Source of the DNA: Actinotalea lenta
GTDB lineage: Bacteria > Actinomycetota > Actinomycetes > Actinomycetales > Cellulomonadaceae
Reading direction: 5' to 3'
DNA: 64,000 nt
Assembly (NCBI RefSeq): GCF_030586465.1
Contig: NZ_JAUQYP010000001.1
Location: 2,212,981-2,276,980, forward strand
Shown here: positions 56,409-64,000 of the stretch, piece after piece
Position numbering within the stretch: the stretch's first letter is position 1
How the letters are laid out: every line of letters begins with the position of its first letter
The notes under the pieces: generated by a model
Seen by the model: only the letters and a program-made list of their open reading frames with translations
The model's database searches: none
What the model was told of the DNA's origin: nothing
Position numbers and translations under genes: made by a program

Positions 56409-56519
56409 CCGGTCGGGCGTCGAGCTGGAGGGCGCCGATCCACGGATATGCTCACCGGGAGGTTCCCGTCGTGGGTTCCCGCGCGTCGTGGAGGATCGCC
56501 GACCTGGAGGGGAGGCACG

Positions 56520-57818
56520 ATGTCGGCGTTCGCCGACGGAAGCCAGCCGTCGACCCGCGGTCGCCTGGCCGCCGGCGTCCCGGGCCGTGGTGACGGTCCC
56601 GGAGCGTTGTTGTCGTTGATCCGCACGATGGGTGGCGCGACGCGCCGTGATCTCATGCGTGCGACGAACCTGGCTCGCGCCACCGTGGATGCGCGGCTGG
56701 ACATGCTTGCCTCGCACGGCTACGTCGTGCACCGCGAGGTCCCACGTGCCAAGGGGCGCCCGCCCCAGATGTTCGAGTTCAACGAGTCCGGCGGCTATCT
56801 GCTGTGCATCGACATGGGCTCGAGCCACACCAGGCTGGGCATCGCGGACCTGGGCGGCCGGCTCGTGGCGCACACGTCGGCCGAGCTCGACCTGAGCATG
56901 GGACCGGGCGTGACGCTCGGCAAGGTCGGCACGCTGCTGCGAGAGCTGGTCCGGGCGGAGGGCATCGACCCTCGCTACGTGCTCGGCGTGGGGGTGGGCG
57001 TGCCCGGCCCGGTCGAGCTCACGGGGCACATGGTCCGGCTGCCGTTCGACGCCACCGCACTGGCGCCCTGGACGGAGATGGTGATCTCCCAGGAGATCCG
57101 TGCCTTCCTGCCCGCGATTGGCGTCGGCGACGTCCCGGTCGAGGTCGACAAGGACGCGAACAACATGGCACTGGGCGAGTGGCGCACCTCCTGGCCCGAG
57201 GTACGTGACCTGGTTGTCCTCAAGGTCGGCATGACGCTCACCTGCGGCATCGTGGCGAACGCGGAGACGGTGCGGGGAACGATCGGGATGGCCGGGGACC
57301 TCGAGCACATCCCGGACGGGACGAGCGACGTCATGTGCCGGTGCGGCCAGCGCGGTTGCGCGGAGGCCACGGCGAGCGGCCGGGGCATCGTCAGGCTGCT
57401 CGGTCCGGCCGCGGGGTCGATCCACACGAGCCGTGAGCTCGTCGCGCTGCAGAACGCGGGCCGGCAGGACGTCATCCAGCTCATGAGGGAGGCAGGGCGT
57501 CGGCTCGGCGTCCTCATCGGGACCGCGATCTCGACGCTCAACCCACAGCTCGTGGTGATCGGCGGGAACCTCGCGGAAGCGAACACCCTGCTGCTGGACG
57601 AGATCCGTTCGGTGGCCATGTCCCGGGTGCACCCGCTCATCGCGTCGAGCACCACGATCATCGGTTCGAAGATCTCCGACCAGGCCGGGCTCTACGGCGC
57701 GGCACATCTCGCCCTGCGCGCGGTCCTGGACCCGGCGTCGGTCGACGTAGGGATATCCAACGGCCGAACGCTGAGCGTCGACCGGTCGCCCGCGCATCGT
57801 CGGGTCCTGGCCCGGTGA
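56520..57818 (+). CDS. ROK-family transcriptional regulator
   Basis: The 432-residue protein combines an N-terminal winged helix-turn-helix (about 25-80, ATRRDLMRATNLARATVDARLDML) with a ROK sugar-sensing domain (LLCIDMGSSHTRLGIADLGG). Zinc ligands are His263 and CRCGQRGC (Cys273, Cys275, Cys280). The usual GEIGH is GDLEH here, so kinase activity is unlikely. XylR/NagC relatives repress sugar genes until a sugar binds. ATG at 56520 has GGAGG about 5 bases upstream. It is most likely the regulator of this PTS cluster. Confidence 0.88.
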   Translation: MSAFADGSQPSTRGRLAAGVPGRGDGPGALLSLIRTMGGATRRDLMRATNLARATVDARLDMLASHGYVVHREVPRAKGRPPQMFEFNESGGYLLCIDMGSSHTRLGIADLGGRLVAHTSAELDLSMGPGVTLGKVGTLLRELVRAEGIDPRYVLGVGVGVPGPVELTGHMVRLPFDATALAPWTEMVISQEIRAFLPAIGVGDVPVEVDKDANNMALGEWRTSWPEVRDLVVLKVGMTLTCGIVANAETVRGTIGMAGDLEHIPDGTSDVMCRCGQRGCAEATASGRGIVRLLGPAAGSIHTSRELVALQNAGRQDVIQLMREAGRRLGVLIGTAISTLNPQLVVIGGNLAEANTLLLDEIRSVAMSRVHPLIASSTTIIGSKISDQAGLYGAAHLALRAVLDPASVDVGISNGRTLSVDRSPAHRRVLAR

Positions 57819-57909
57819 GCGGGGCCGCACGCCGGGTCTGCATTGTGCCCGCGCGCAGCACGCGGGACGATGAGGCGTCCACGACGGTCATGCGCGGTGA
57901 GGAGGCGCC

Positions 57910-58200
57910 ATGAAGATCATCACCGTCTGTGGGATGGGTATCGGTACCTCGATCCTGTTGAAGATGAACGCGGACCGTGCGTTGGAGCGGCTCGGGCTCA
58001 TCGGTGACGTGGAGGCCGTGGACCTGGGCGCCGCCCGGGGGGCGGCGGCCGGCGCGGATCTGATCCTCACCAGTGCCGAGGTGGCGGACGCCCTGGTCGA
58101 CGTCCCGGCGCAGGTGCGTGTGGTCCACGACTTCATGGACATCGACGAGATCTGCCGGGCGATCACGCAGGCACCGGACCTGCGGACCGCCGGCGGGTGA
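57910..58200 (+). CDS. Second PTS EIIB component, ascorbate type
   Basis: The 96-residue protein is a clear paralogue of the EIIB at 52.4 kb, with Cys7 in VCGMGIGTSILLKMN and the same downstream pattern. No EIIA or EIIC of its own lies beside it. GAGGAGG is 4 bases before the ATG. It may be an alternative phosphate donor for the EIIC, or a remnant of a tandem duplication; the active-site motif is intact, so decay is not obvious. Confidence 0.88.
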   Translation: MKIITVCGMGIGTSILLKMNADRALERLGLIGDVEAVDLGAARGAAAGADLILTSAEVADALVDVPAQVRVVHDFMDIDEICRAITQAPDLRTAGG

Positions 58201-58219
58201 GGTCGCCCCGCCTCGGAGA

Positions 58220-58225
58220 TACCGT
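58220..58225 (+). promoter_or_regulatory. Leaderless -10 box of the DUF202 gene
   Basis: TACCGT ends 6 bases before the GTG at 58232. Confidence 0.5.
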
Positions 58226-58231
58226 GGCGGG

Positions 58232-58639
58232 GTGGCCGACAACGAGGTGATGGAGTTCGAGGAAGGCCCACCTGGCAGGAGGCGTGTCCCCCGGGGGGTG
58301 TTCGAGCGGGGTTCAGAGCCCGACCCGCTGTACTCGTTGGCCAACGAGCGCACCTACCTCGCGTGGTTACGGCTGGCCATCACGCTGTTGGCAGGCGCGG
58401 TCGCCGTGGACCGCCTGTTCCGTGAGCACCCCTGGTATGCCAGCGAGGCCGTGGCGCTCGGCCTCGTCGTGGTCGCGGTCGGCGTGTGCGTCCTCGGGGT
58501 GCGACGGTGGTGGACCACCGAACGCGCCCTTCGCCTGCGGCAGCCGATCCCCGGTTTCGGCGTGCCGCTGCTGGGAGTGCTTGCCGTGCTGCTGGTTGCC
58601 GCAGGCGTGTGCGTGCTGGTCATCGTCCCGGAGAGCTGA
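58232..58639 (+). CDS. DUF202 (YidH-like) membrane protein
   Basis: This 135-residue protein has three hydrophobic segments and the DUF202 motif LANERTYLAWLRLAITLLAGAVAVDRL. The N-terminal 35 residues are charged. DUF202 proteins have no established function. GTG at 58232 lies 6 bases after the TACCGT box. A second small membrane protein starts 3 bases after its stop, so they probably form an operon. Confidence 0.82.
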   Translation: MADNEVMEFEEGPPGRRRVPRGVFERGSEPDPLYSLANERTYLAWLRLAITLLAGAVAVDRLFREHPWYASEAVALGLVVVAVGVCVLGVRRWWTTERALRLRQPIPGFGVPLLGVLAVLLVAAGVCVLVIVPES

Positions 58640-58642
58640 CGC

Positions 58643-58957
58643 GTGCCCGTCTGGGGTCGCCAGCAGGCGTTCGAGCGGCAGCACCTGCAACGAGCCCTGA
58701 CGCTGCTGGGCCTGACGAGTGTGCTGGGTGCGATCCTGATCATCCTGGCCGGGACCGACCCGGTCCGCGCCGTGGGTGCGACGCTGGTGGGCCTGGGCGT
58801 GATCGTCGCTCTCGCCGCGATGTCCCGCCGCCGCTACGAGACCGACGCGCGCGCAGGGTTCGCGGTGCTGCGGTCCCGCGACGGCACGTTCGTGCTGGGG
58901 TCCGCGGTCGCGTTCCTGGTCGTCGCGGCCCTGGCGGCCGTGCTGATGCTGTCCTGA
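58643..58957 (+). CDS. Small membrane protein (DUF202 partner)
   Basis: The 104-residue protein has three hydrophobic stretches separated by short charged turns (RRRYETDARAGF). The DUF202 'LANERT' motif is absent, but position 3 bases after the DUF202 gene and similar size suggest the partner often found beside YidH. GTG at 58643 is the only plausible start. Function unknown. Confidence 0.7.
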   Translation: MPVWGRQQAFERQHLQRALTLLGLTSVLGAILIILAGTDPVRAVGATLVGLGVIVALAAMSRRRYETDARAGFAVLRSRDGTFVLGSAVAFLVVAALAAVLMLS

Positions 58958-59037
58958 CGCCGCGCCGTGCCGGGCGGGGCCGGCACGGGTAGCGTGCGGC
59001 CGGCGGCCCAACCCGCGGTCGGACCACAGGAGGGTGC

Positions 59038-59259
59038 ATGCGTCGGCTCCACCAGCTCGGCTGGCTGCTGTTCTTGCTCAGCGCGGTCCTGTACGCATGG
59101 GCGGGTGCGCGGGCGGGAGACCTCCTCGTGGTGGCGGGCAGCGTCGTGTTCGGGGGAGCGTGCGTGCTCTTCCTGGTGCCGGAGCGCGGCCGGTCCGGCT
59201 CTGCGCGACGGCTGTCTGCGCGCCGGAGCCGGGCACGGCCTACTCGACGCGCACCGTGA
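59038..59259 (+). CDS. Small hypothetical membrane protein
   Basis: The 73-residue protein has two hydrophobic helices (LGWLLFLLSAVLYAW and LLVVAGSVVFGGACVLFLV) and an Arg-rich tail. AGGAGG is 4 bases before the ATG. The tail overlaps the converging GGDEF gene by 20 bases. I do not recognise a family. Confidence 0.6.
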   Translation: MRRLHQLGWLLFLLSAVLYAWAGARAGDLLVVAGSVVFGGACVLFLVPERGRSGSARRLSARRSRARPTRRAP

Positions 59260-60742
59260 TCGCGCGGTTGCGGCCCATCAGCTTCGCCGTCCGCAGCGCG
59301 ACGTCGGCGGCGTCGTAGAGGCGACGCGCGGCGTGCGGCGCACCGTCGTCGAGCCACGCTCCGCCGACGCTGGCGGTCACGCGTAGCGGCCCGGCGGGCG
59401 TGTCGAGCGGCTCGCCGGCGATCGCGTTCCGGAAGCGTTCCGCAGCCAGGCTCACGGAGCGGGGATCCGTCACGGGGAGGACCACGGCGAACTCCTCGCC
59501 GCCGATGCGCGCCGAGAGCTCCTCCTGCCGGGTGTGCAGGGCGAGCATCGCCCCCATGAGTCGCAGCACCGCGTCGCCGATCCGGTGTCCGTGCACATCG
59601 TTGATCGACTTGAAGTGATCAAGGTCGATCATCAGTAGCCCGACGACGCCTGGGACGTCCCGCCGACCGCGCTCGGCGAGCGCCTGCGTCATGAAGTCCT
59701 CGAACGCCCGACGGTTGGGCAGCGCCGTGAGGGTGTCCGTGGTGGCCTGCTCGGCGAGCCTGCGGTTCTCGGACTCGAGCATCAGCGCGCGGCGCTCCTC
59801 GCTGGACAGCGCCGCCACCGTGGCCAGGCTGAGCCGCGCGAGGGAGTCCTTCGCCCGGAGGAGGAGGAGGTCGATCGGGACGTCGTGCGGGTTCTCGGAG
59901 CGGAACATCGCTGCGATCTCCTCGAGCGTCGGTGCGGCCTCGACCAGGAGCGCCTCCGACTCCTTCTCCGTGAGAGCCAGGTGCCTGCCGGCCATGCGGC
60001 GGTATGCCTGGAGGGCCGCGCCGGCGTGCGCGGGGTCCGCGATCACGAGCCGGGCTGCGGAGCTGGCCACGGCGAGCACGGTGGCGATGGTCGCCGTCGG
60101 CCCGCTGACCACGGCCGGATCGCAGCGGTGACGGATCGCGTCGCCGAGGACGCCAGGCAAGCCCCAGCCGGCGAGGACGCGCGCGGTGACCTCGTCGCTC
60201 GTGCACCCGACGGCCGCGAGCTCGTCCTCGGGTTCGAGCCAGACCGGATCGCCATGCGCCGCGCGGGCGTAGGCGCCATACTCCGCGAGCGCGAGGCGTC
60301 CGAGGTTGCCCAGCAGCCCTGCGGCGAAGCACTCGTCGGCGAGCCTCGGCGCCAGGCGTGTCGAGATCACGCGGGCCATCGCGCTCGTCACCAGGGTGTG
60401 CCGCCAGACGAGCGTGGCGCCAGGGTCCGAGCCGTCGGGCCTGGTGACGACGGAGAAGCTCAACGACAGCAGCTTGACCGTGCGCAGTCCGAGGATGCTG
60501 GCGGCACGGGTCAGGCTCGTGGTCGTCGTGGCCATGCCGAACAGCGCGGAGTTCGCGACGCGAAGCAGCTGGGCGGCCAGAGCCGGGTCGCGGCTGATCA
60601 CGCGGGCGATGTCGTCCAGACTCGCACGCTCGTCGTCGGCCAGCCGCAGCAGCTGCGCCGCCACGGGCGCCAGGGTGGGCAGGACGCCGAACGACTCGGC
60701 GACCTGGCCGGGGTCGAGGAGGCCGACCTCAGCAGCTGGCAT
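59240..60742 (-). CDS. HDOD-GGDEF protein, probable diguanylate cyclase
   Basis: The 500-residue cytoplasmic protein joins an HDOD domain (about 15-215, FGVLPTLAPVAAQLLRLADD, SRDPALAAQLLRVANSALFG) to a GGDEF domain (about 335-500). The GGDEF active site is intact: metal Asp in LLMIDLDHFKSIND and GGEEF at 414-418. The inhibitory I-site, RxxD five residues before GGEEF, reads R405xxE408, so product inhibition may be altered. It should make cyclic di-GMP in response to a signal through HDOD. ATG at 60742 has GGAGGAGG 9 bases upstream. Confidence 0.88.
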   Translation of the reverse strand: MPAAEVGLLDPGQVAESFGVLPTLAPVAAQLLRLADDERASLDDIARVISRDPALAAQLLRVANSALFGMATTTTSLTRAASILGLRTVKLLSLSFSVVTRPDGSDPGATLVWRHTLVTSAMARVISTRLAPRLADECFAAGLLGNLGRLALAEYGAYARAAHGDPVWLEPEDELAAVGCTSDEVTARVLAGWGLPGVLGDAIRHRCDPAVVSGPTATIATVLAVASSAARLVIADPAHAGAALQAYRRMAGRHLALTEKESEALLVEAAPTLEEIAAMFRSENPHDVPIDLLLLRAKDSLARLSLATVAALSSEERRALMLESENRRLAEQATTDTLTALPNRRAFEDFMTQALAERGRRDVPGVVGLLMIDLDHFKSINDVHGHRIGDAVLRLMGAMLALHTRQEELSARIGGEEFAVVLPVTDPRSVSLAAERFRNAIAGEPLDTPAGPLRVTASVGGAWLDDGAPHAARRLYDAADVALRTAKLMGRNRAITVRVE

Positions 60743-60868
60743 GTGACGCAACCTCCTCCGGAACGGTCCTGCACGGTCCGGATCTGTCCGGATCTGGGAC
60801 TGTCGACATCCTGATCGGCAGATCCGTCCGGTTCGTGAGGGGTCGTGGGCGCGCGGTCCAGCGGCGTC

Positions 60869-61729
60869 CTACTCGCGCAGGCTCTGGCTCAGCACGGCGA
60901 GCACGGCCGTGTGGGCGTTCCTGGCGCGCTCCCCGCGGCGGTCGAGGAGGAGCTCGACCAGCTGCTCGAGGACCAGGGTCAACGTGGCTCGGGACGTGTG
61001 CAGCAGCTCGTCCCGGAAGGAGTCGGTGACCGGCGGGATGACCAGGGCCGTGTCCGCGAGCCCGACGAGTGGGGCGTTGGCGAACGACGTGAGGGCCAGG
61101 ACCCTCGCTCCGGAGTCGCGGGCCGCCGATGCGACCGTGAGGGTGGGTTGGTTGGCCCCGGAGCCGGACAGGGCCAGGCATACGGCTGACGGGCCGAGCT
61201 GACGGGCGGCGATCTGCTGGGCCAGCGTGTCCGGCACGTACTCGGCCGGCCGCCCGGCTGCACCGAGCCGCATCGCGGCGTCCAGCCCGAGCGGCGCGGA
61301 CAGGCCGTTCGCGGCGATCAGAACGCGGTCCGCCTCGTCGAGCGTGCGGACGAAGTCCTGCACACCGCTCTCGGTCAGGGCGGCGGTCACCCGCGGCAGG
61401 CTCGCCGCGAACGTCTCCACCGCGGCTCGGAGCATCCCCACGGCCGTGCCGTCGCCCTCGACGGGTCGACCGGGGGCGAACGCGATCTCGCGCGCCAGCG
61501 CGACCCGCAGCTGGGGGTAGCCGTCATACCCGAGGGTCTGGGCCGTCCGGATCACGGATGCGCGACCGACACCGACCTGGTCGGCGAGCTGTTGTGCGGT
61601 GGACTCGACCGCATCGGAGAGGTCCGCGGCGATCGCGTCAGCCACCCGGCGCTCGCTCGGCTGGAGCGAGGGGGCCAGGGTCGCTATCCGCACCGAGGGG
61701 GGTGCGTCAGACGGTCCGGTCCAGGTCAC
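60869..61729 (-). CDS. MurR/RpiR-family transcriptional regulator
   Basis: The 286-residue regulator has an N-terminal HTH (about 30-75, ESTAQQLADQVGVGRASVIRTAQTLGYDGY) and a C-terminal SIS phosphosugar-binding domain (about 115-250, DEADRVLIAANGLSAPLGLDAAMRLG). It follows the PhnE-like permease gene and overlaps it by 23 bases on the same strand. Family members sense sugar phosphates, so the transported compound may be a phosphorylated sugar or a phosphonate derived from one. Confidence 0.88.
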   Translation of the reverse strand: MTWTGPSDAPPSVRIATLAPSLQPSERRVADAIAADLSDAVESTAQQLADQVGVGRASVIRTAQTLGYDGYPQLRVALAREIAFAPGRPVEGDGTAVGMLRAAVETFAASLPRVTAALTESGVQDFVRTLDEADRVLIAANGLSAPLGLDAAMRLGAAGRPAEYVPDTLAQQIAARQLGPSAVCLALSGSGANQPTLTVASAARDSGARVLALTSFANAPLVGLADTALVIPPVTDSFRDELLHTSRATLTLVLEQLVELLLDRRGERARNAHTAVLAVLSQSLRE

Positions 61730-62552
61730 GAGCGCGTGCTCCCCTCATGATGCGTCGCCGGATCGCCCCGGAGATCGCGTCGATGGTCATGGTCACGGCG
61801 ATGACCACGATGATGAGCACCCCGACGCTGTCCCACTGACGGTACTGGGTGTACCCGGTGAGCATGTCTCCGACGCCGCCGACCCCGATGAGGCCGAGGA
61901 TCGCCGAGGTGCGCACGTTGATCTCGAACCGGTACAGGGCGAGCGACATGAGCTCGGGGGCGGCGGCCGGCCACAGACCCCAGCGCGCGACCTCGAGCAC
62001 GTTGCCGCCCGCGGCCCGCACGGCCTCGGCCGTGCCCGCGGGCACGGCCTCGATCGTCTCGTACGTCCACTTGCCGTGCGTGCCGATCCCGCCGACGGCG
62101 AGCGCCAGCGCACCGGTGAACGGCGTCAGCCCGGTGACGGTCAGCAGGATGATCGCGATGATCACCTCGGGGACCGCGCGGAGCACGGCGAACAGGCCGC
62201 GCAGCGGCAGCCTGACCCACAGCGGTGCGACGCCCTGCGCGGCCGGGATCCCGAGGATGGTCGATGCGACCACGCCGAGCACCGCGCCCACCCAGGCCAT
62301 CGAGACCGAGACCCACGTCTGGTAGAACGCGGCGGGCAGTCGGCTCCAGTCCGGGTGGGCGAACATCAGGTCCAGGTAGTGCCGCAGGTCCGCGGGCAGC
62401 TCGGCGAGGTCGGACCAGCCGATGTCCAGGTGCAGGACCGCGGCCAGGACCACCAGGCCGACCGTGAGCTTGGCGGCGCGCACGCCGAGCCTGCGGGGCT
62501 TGACGGGGGCGGCTGCACGGGTCGCTGACAGGGACAGGGTCGCGGTGGTCAT
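61707..62552 (-). CDS. Phosphonate-type ABC transporter permease (PhnE-like, second copy)
   Basis: The 281-residue membrane permease has five to six helices and the PhnE-type loop GTHGKWTYETIEAVPAGTAEAVRAAGGNVLEVARWG for ATPase contact, with RFEINVRTSAILGLIGVGGVGDML near the end. The ATG overlaps the stop of the first permease (ATGA). Two different PhnE-like permeases in tandem are usual in phosphonate or phosphite importers. Confidence 0.9.
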   Translation of the reverse strand: MTTATLSLSATRAAAPVKPRRLGVRAAKLTVGLVVLAAVLHLDIGWSDLAELPADLRHYLDLMFAHPDWSRLPAAFYQTWVSVSMAWVGAVLGVVASTILGIPAAQGVAPLWVRLPLRGLFAVLRAVPEVIIAIILLTVTGLTPFTGALALAVGGIGTHGKWTYETIEAVPAGTAEAVRAAGGNVLEVARWGLWPAAAPELMSLALYRFEINVRTSAILGLIGVGGVGDMLTGYTQYRQWDSVGVLIIVVIAVTMTIDAISGAIRRRIMRGARARDLDRTV

Positions 62553-63343
62553 CGGAGCCTCTTGCGCAGGTAGTTCGAGGCGACCTCGATCGCGATGACC
62601 ACGACCAGGATCTCGAGGATGATCATGGACAGGGCGCCGTAGCGGTAGAAGCCCCGGACCTCGTCGATGAGCCGGCCCAACCCGCCGGCTCCCACGAGGC
62701 CCAGGATGGAGGAGACGCGCACGTTGAGCTCGAGGGAGTACAGCACCTGGCTGGCGTAGACCGGCCAGGTCTGGGGGAGTGCGGTGAGGCGGTTGATCTG
62801 GGTCTGGGTGCCACCGGCCGCGTGGCCGGCCTCCATGTAGGAGGCGTCGGCGGAGTCGATCGCCTCGGAGACCAGCTTCACCACGATCCCCAGGTCGAAG
62901 AGCACCAGGGTGATGACGCCGGGCAGGGCGCCGACGCCCACCATGGCCACCAGGATCGTGGCGTACACCAGGTCAGGGACGGCCCGGACCACGTTGAGCA
63001 CCGCACGCACGCCGGCCCGGCTGCGCGTCGGGTTGCTCGGACGCGCCGCCCACAGGGACAGCGGCAGCGCCAGGAGGGCGGAGAGCGCCGCGCCGACGAC
63101 GGCCATCTCGAGCGTCTCGAGCAGCGGCTTCCAGGTCCGCGGCAGGATCGACGGGTCGGGGTGGAAGAGCTTGGCGATCCGTTCGGAGCCGTTGGCCCAG
63201 TTGCGCGCGATCGCTCCGAGGTCGATGTGCACGCCCCCGAGCGCGGGCAGGGTCGTGATCACCGTGATCGCGATCAGGACGACCACGATCACGGCGACGC
63301 GGGGCCACGCGCGTGGCCGAGGCGGGATGCGCAGCTCTGTCAC
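62549..63343 (-). CDS. Phosphonate-type ABC transporter permease (PhnE-like, first copy)
   Basis: The 264-residue permease is paralogous to the one downstream. The coupling segment SADASYMEAGHAAGGTQTQINRLTALPQTWPVY and LNVRVSSILGLVGAGGLGRL are visible. GTG at 63343 lies one base after the stop of the ATPase gene. Confidence 0.9.
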   Translation of the reverse strand: MTELRIPPRPRAWPRVAVIVVVLIAITVITTLPALGGVHIDLGAIARNWANGSERIAKLFHPDPSILPRTWKPLLETLEMAVVGAALSALLALPLSLWAARPSNPTRSRAGVRAVLNVVRAVPDLVYATILVAMVGVGALPGVITLVLFDLGIVVKLVSEAIDSADASYMEAGHAAGGTQTQINRLTALPQTWPVYASQVLYSLELNVRVSSILGLVGAGGLGRLIDEVRGFYRYGALSMIILEILVVVIAIEVASNYLRKRLR

Positions 63344-63344
63344 G

Positions 63345-64000
63345 TCACTGCCCCAGGGTGTCGCGGCTCTGGATGGGTCGACCGTAGATGGCCTCGAAGT
63401 CCGCGTCGGTCGCCGAGGACGCGGGCCCGTCGTAGACCACCTCGCCGGCGCGCAGGCCGATCATCCGGGTGGTGTACTGCCGGGCGAGGTCCATCAGGTG
63501 CAGGTTGACCAGCACGGTCAGTCCGCGTTCGGTGTTGACCCGCTTGAGGTCCGACATGACCGAGTGCGCCGTCGGGGGGTCGAGGCTTGCGACGGGCTCG
63601 TCCGCGAGCATCACCTCGGGCTCCTGGCTGAGTGCGCGCGCGATGGCCACGCGCTGCTTCTGGCCGCCGGACAGCGCCCCGGCCCGGCCCCAGACCTTCT
63701 CGAGCATGCCCACCGAGTCGAGCGCCCGCATGACGATCTCGCGATCGGTGTGGCTGGCCACGCCCAGCAGCGTCTTCCAGGTCGGGGTGTGGGAGAAGCG
63801 ACCCACGAGCACGTTGTGGTAGATGCTCGCGCGGTCGGCCAGGTTGAAGCCCTGGAAGATCATGCCGATGCCGCCGCGCACCTGCCGCAGACGGCGGCCG
63901 CCCAGCTCGTTGACCGTGTAGGGGCCCACCCGCACGGTCCCGGAGGTGGCAGGCACCAGGCCGTTGATGGTCCGGATCATGGTCGACTTCCCGGAGCCGG
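63345..64000 (-). CDS. Phosphonate-type ABC transporter ATP-binding protein (PhnC-like, partial)
   Basis: The start lies beyond the window. The visible 217 residues begin within Walker A (GSGKST) and include Q-loop [22 protein letters not shown], signature [16 protein letters not shown], Walker [14 protein letters not shown] and the H-loop [10 protein letters not shown]. The 'VNLH' form is typical of PhnC. The binding protein PhnD is probably just outside the window. Confidence 0.9.
   Translation of the reverse strand, partial: GSGKSTMIRTINGLVPATSGTVRVGPYTVNELGGRRLRQVRGGIGMIFQGFNLADRASIYHNVLVGRFSHTPTWKTLLGVASHTDREIVMRALDSVGMLEKVWGRAGALSGGQKQRVAIARALSQEPEVMLADEPVASLDPPTAHSVMSDLKRVNTERGLTVLVNLHLMDLARQYTTRMIGLRAGEVVYDGPASSATDADFEAIYGRPIQSRDTLGQ

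Overview
The window is high-GC DNA from an actinobacterium. It carries the actinobacterial markers whiA, rbpA, opcA and a ParA-scpA-scpB block, and many genes start with GTG directly after a TANNNT -10 box (leaderless transcripts). Gene order and content suggest Micrococcales, perhaps near Cellulomonas. That placement is inference, because no rRNA gene is present.

Layout. 1-5 kb: the end of a branched-chain amino acid binding protein, then the opposing livHMGF transporter genes, where LivH has an unusual secreted-type N-terminal domain. 5-13 kb: a GNAT protein, a hotdog thioesterase divergent from polA, a methyltransferase, a FUSC-like membrane protein and a double-length, eukaryote-type phosphofructokinase. 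13-17.6 kb: rpsA, gnd, coaE, pcp. 17.6-27 kb: uvrB, uvrA and uvrC within 10 kb, with a TerC gene behind a yybP-ykoY-type manganese riboswitch, an SRPBCC protein and an OsmC protein. 27-33.3 kb: rapZ-yvcK-whiA, then gap-pgk-tpiA. 33.4-35.3 kb: secG, rbpA and an isolated hypA-hypB pair. 35.3-41.8 kb: the pentose phosphate operon tkt-tal-zwf-opcA-pgl (minus strand). 42-51.2 kb: ctaB, xerD, parA-scpA-scpB, a pseudouridine synthase, tyrA, cmk, plsC, der and tRNA-Pro(GGG). 51.3-58.2 kb, after a 500-bp gene-free stretch: a PTS of the ascorbate (Ula/Sga) family (EIIA-EIIB-EIIC), a second transketolase, a ROK regulator and a second EIIB. 58.2-60.7 kb: small membrane proteins and an HDOD-GGDEF protein. 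60.8-64 kb: an RpiR regulator and a phosphonate-type ABC transporter, cut by the window end.

Much of the window is central carbon metabolism: lower glycolysis (gap-pgk-tpiA), PFK, both oxidative pentose phosphate dehydrogenases and two transketolases. The most distinctive points are the PTS-transketolase-ROK cassette downstream of tRNA-Pro, the fused PFK with a degenerate second half, the LivH fusion, the Mn riboswitch, a probable LexA box at uvrA, and the mirror-image promoter between the thioesterase and polA. I found no insertion sequence, CRISPR array, prophage or obviously novel defence system.
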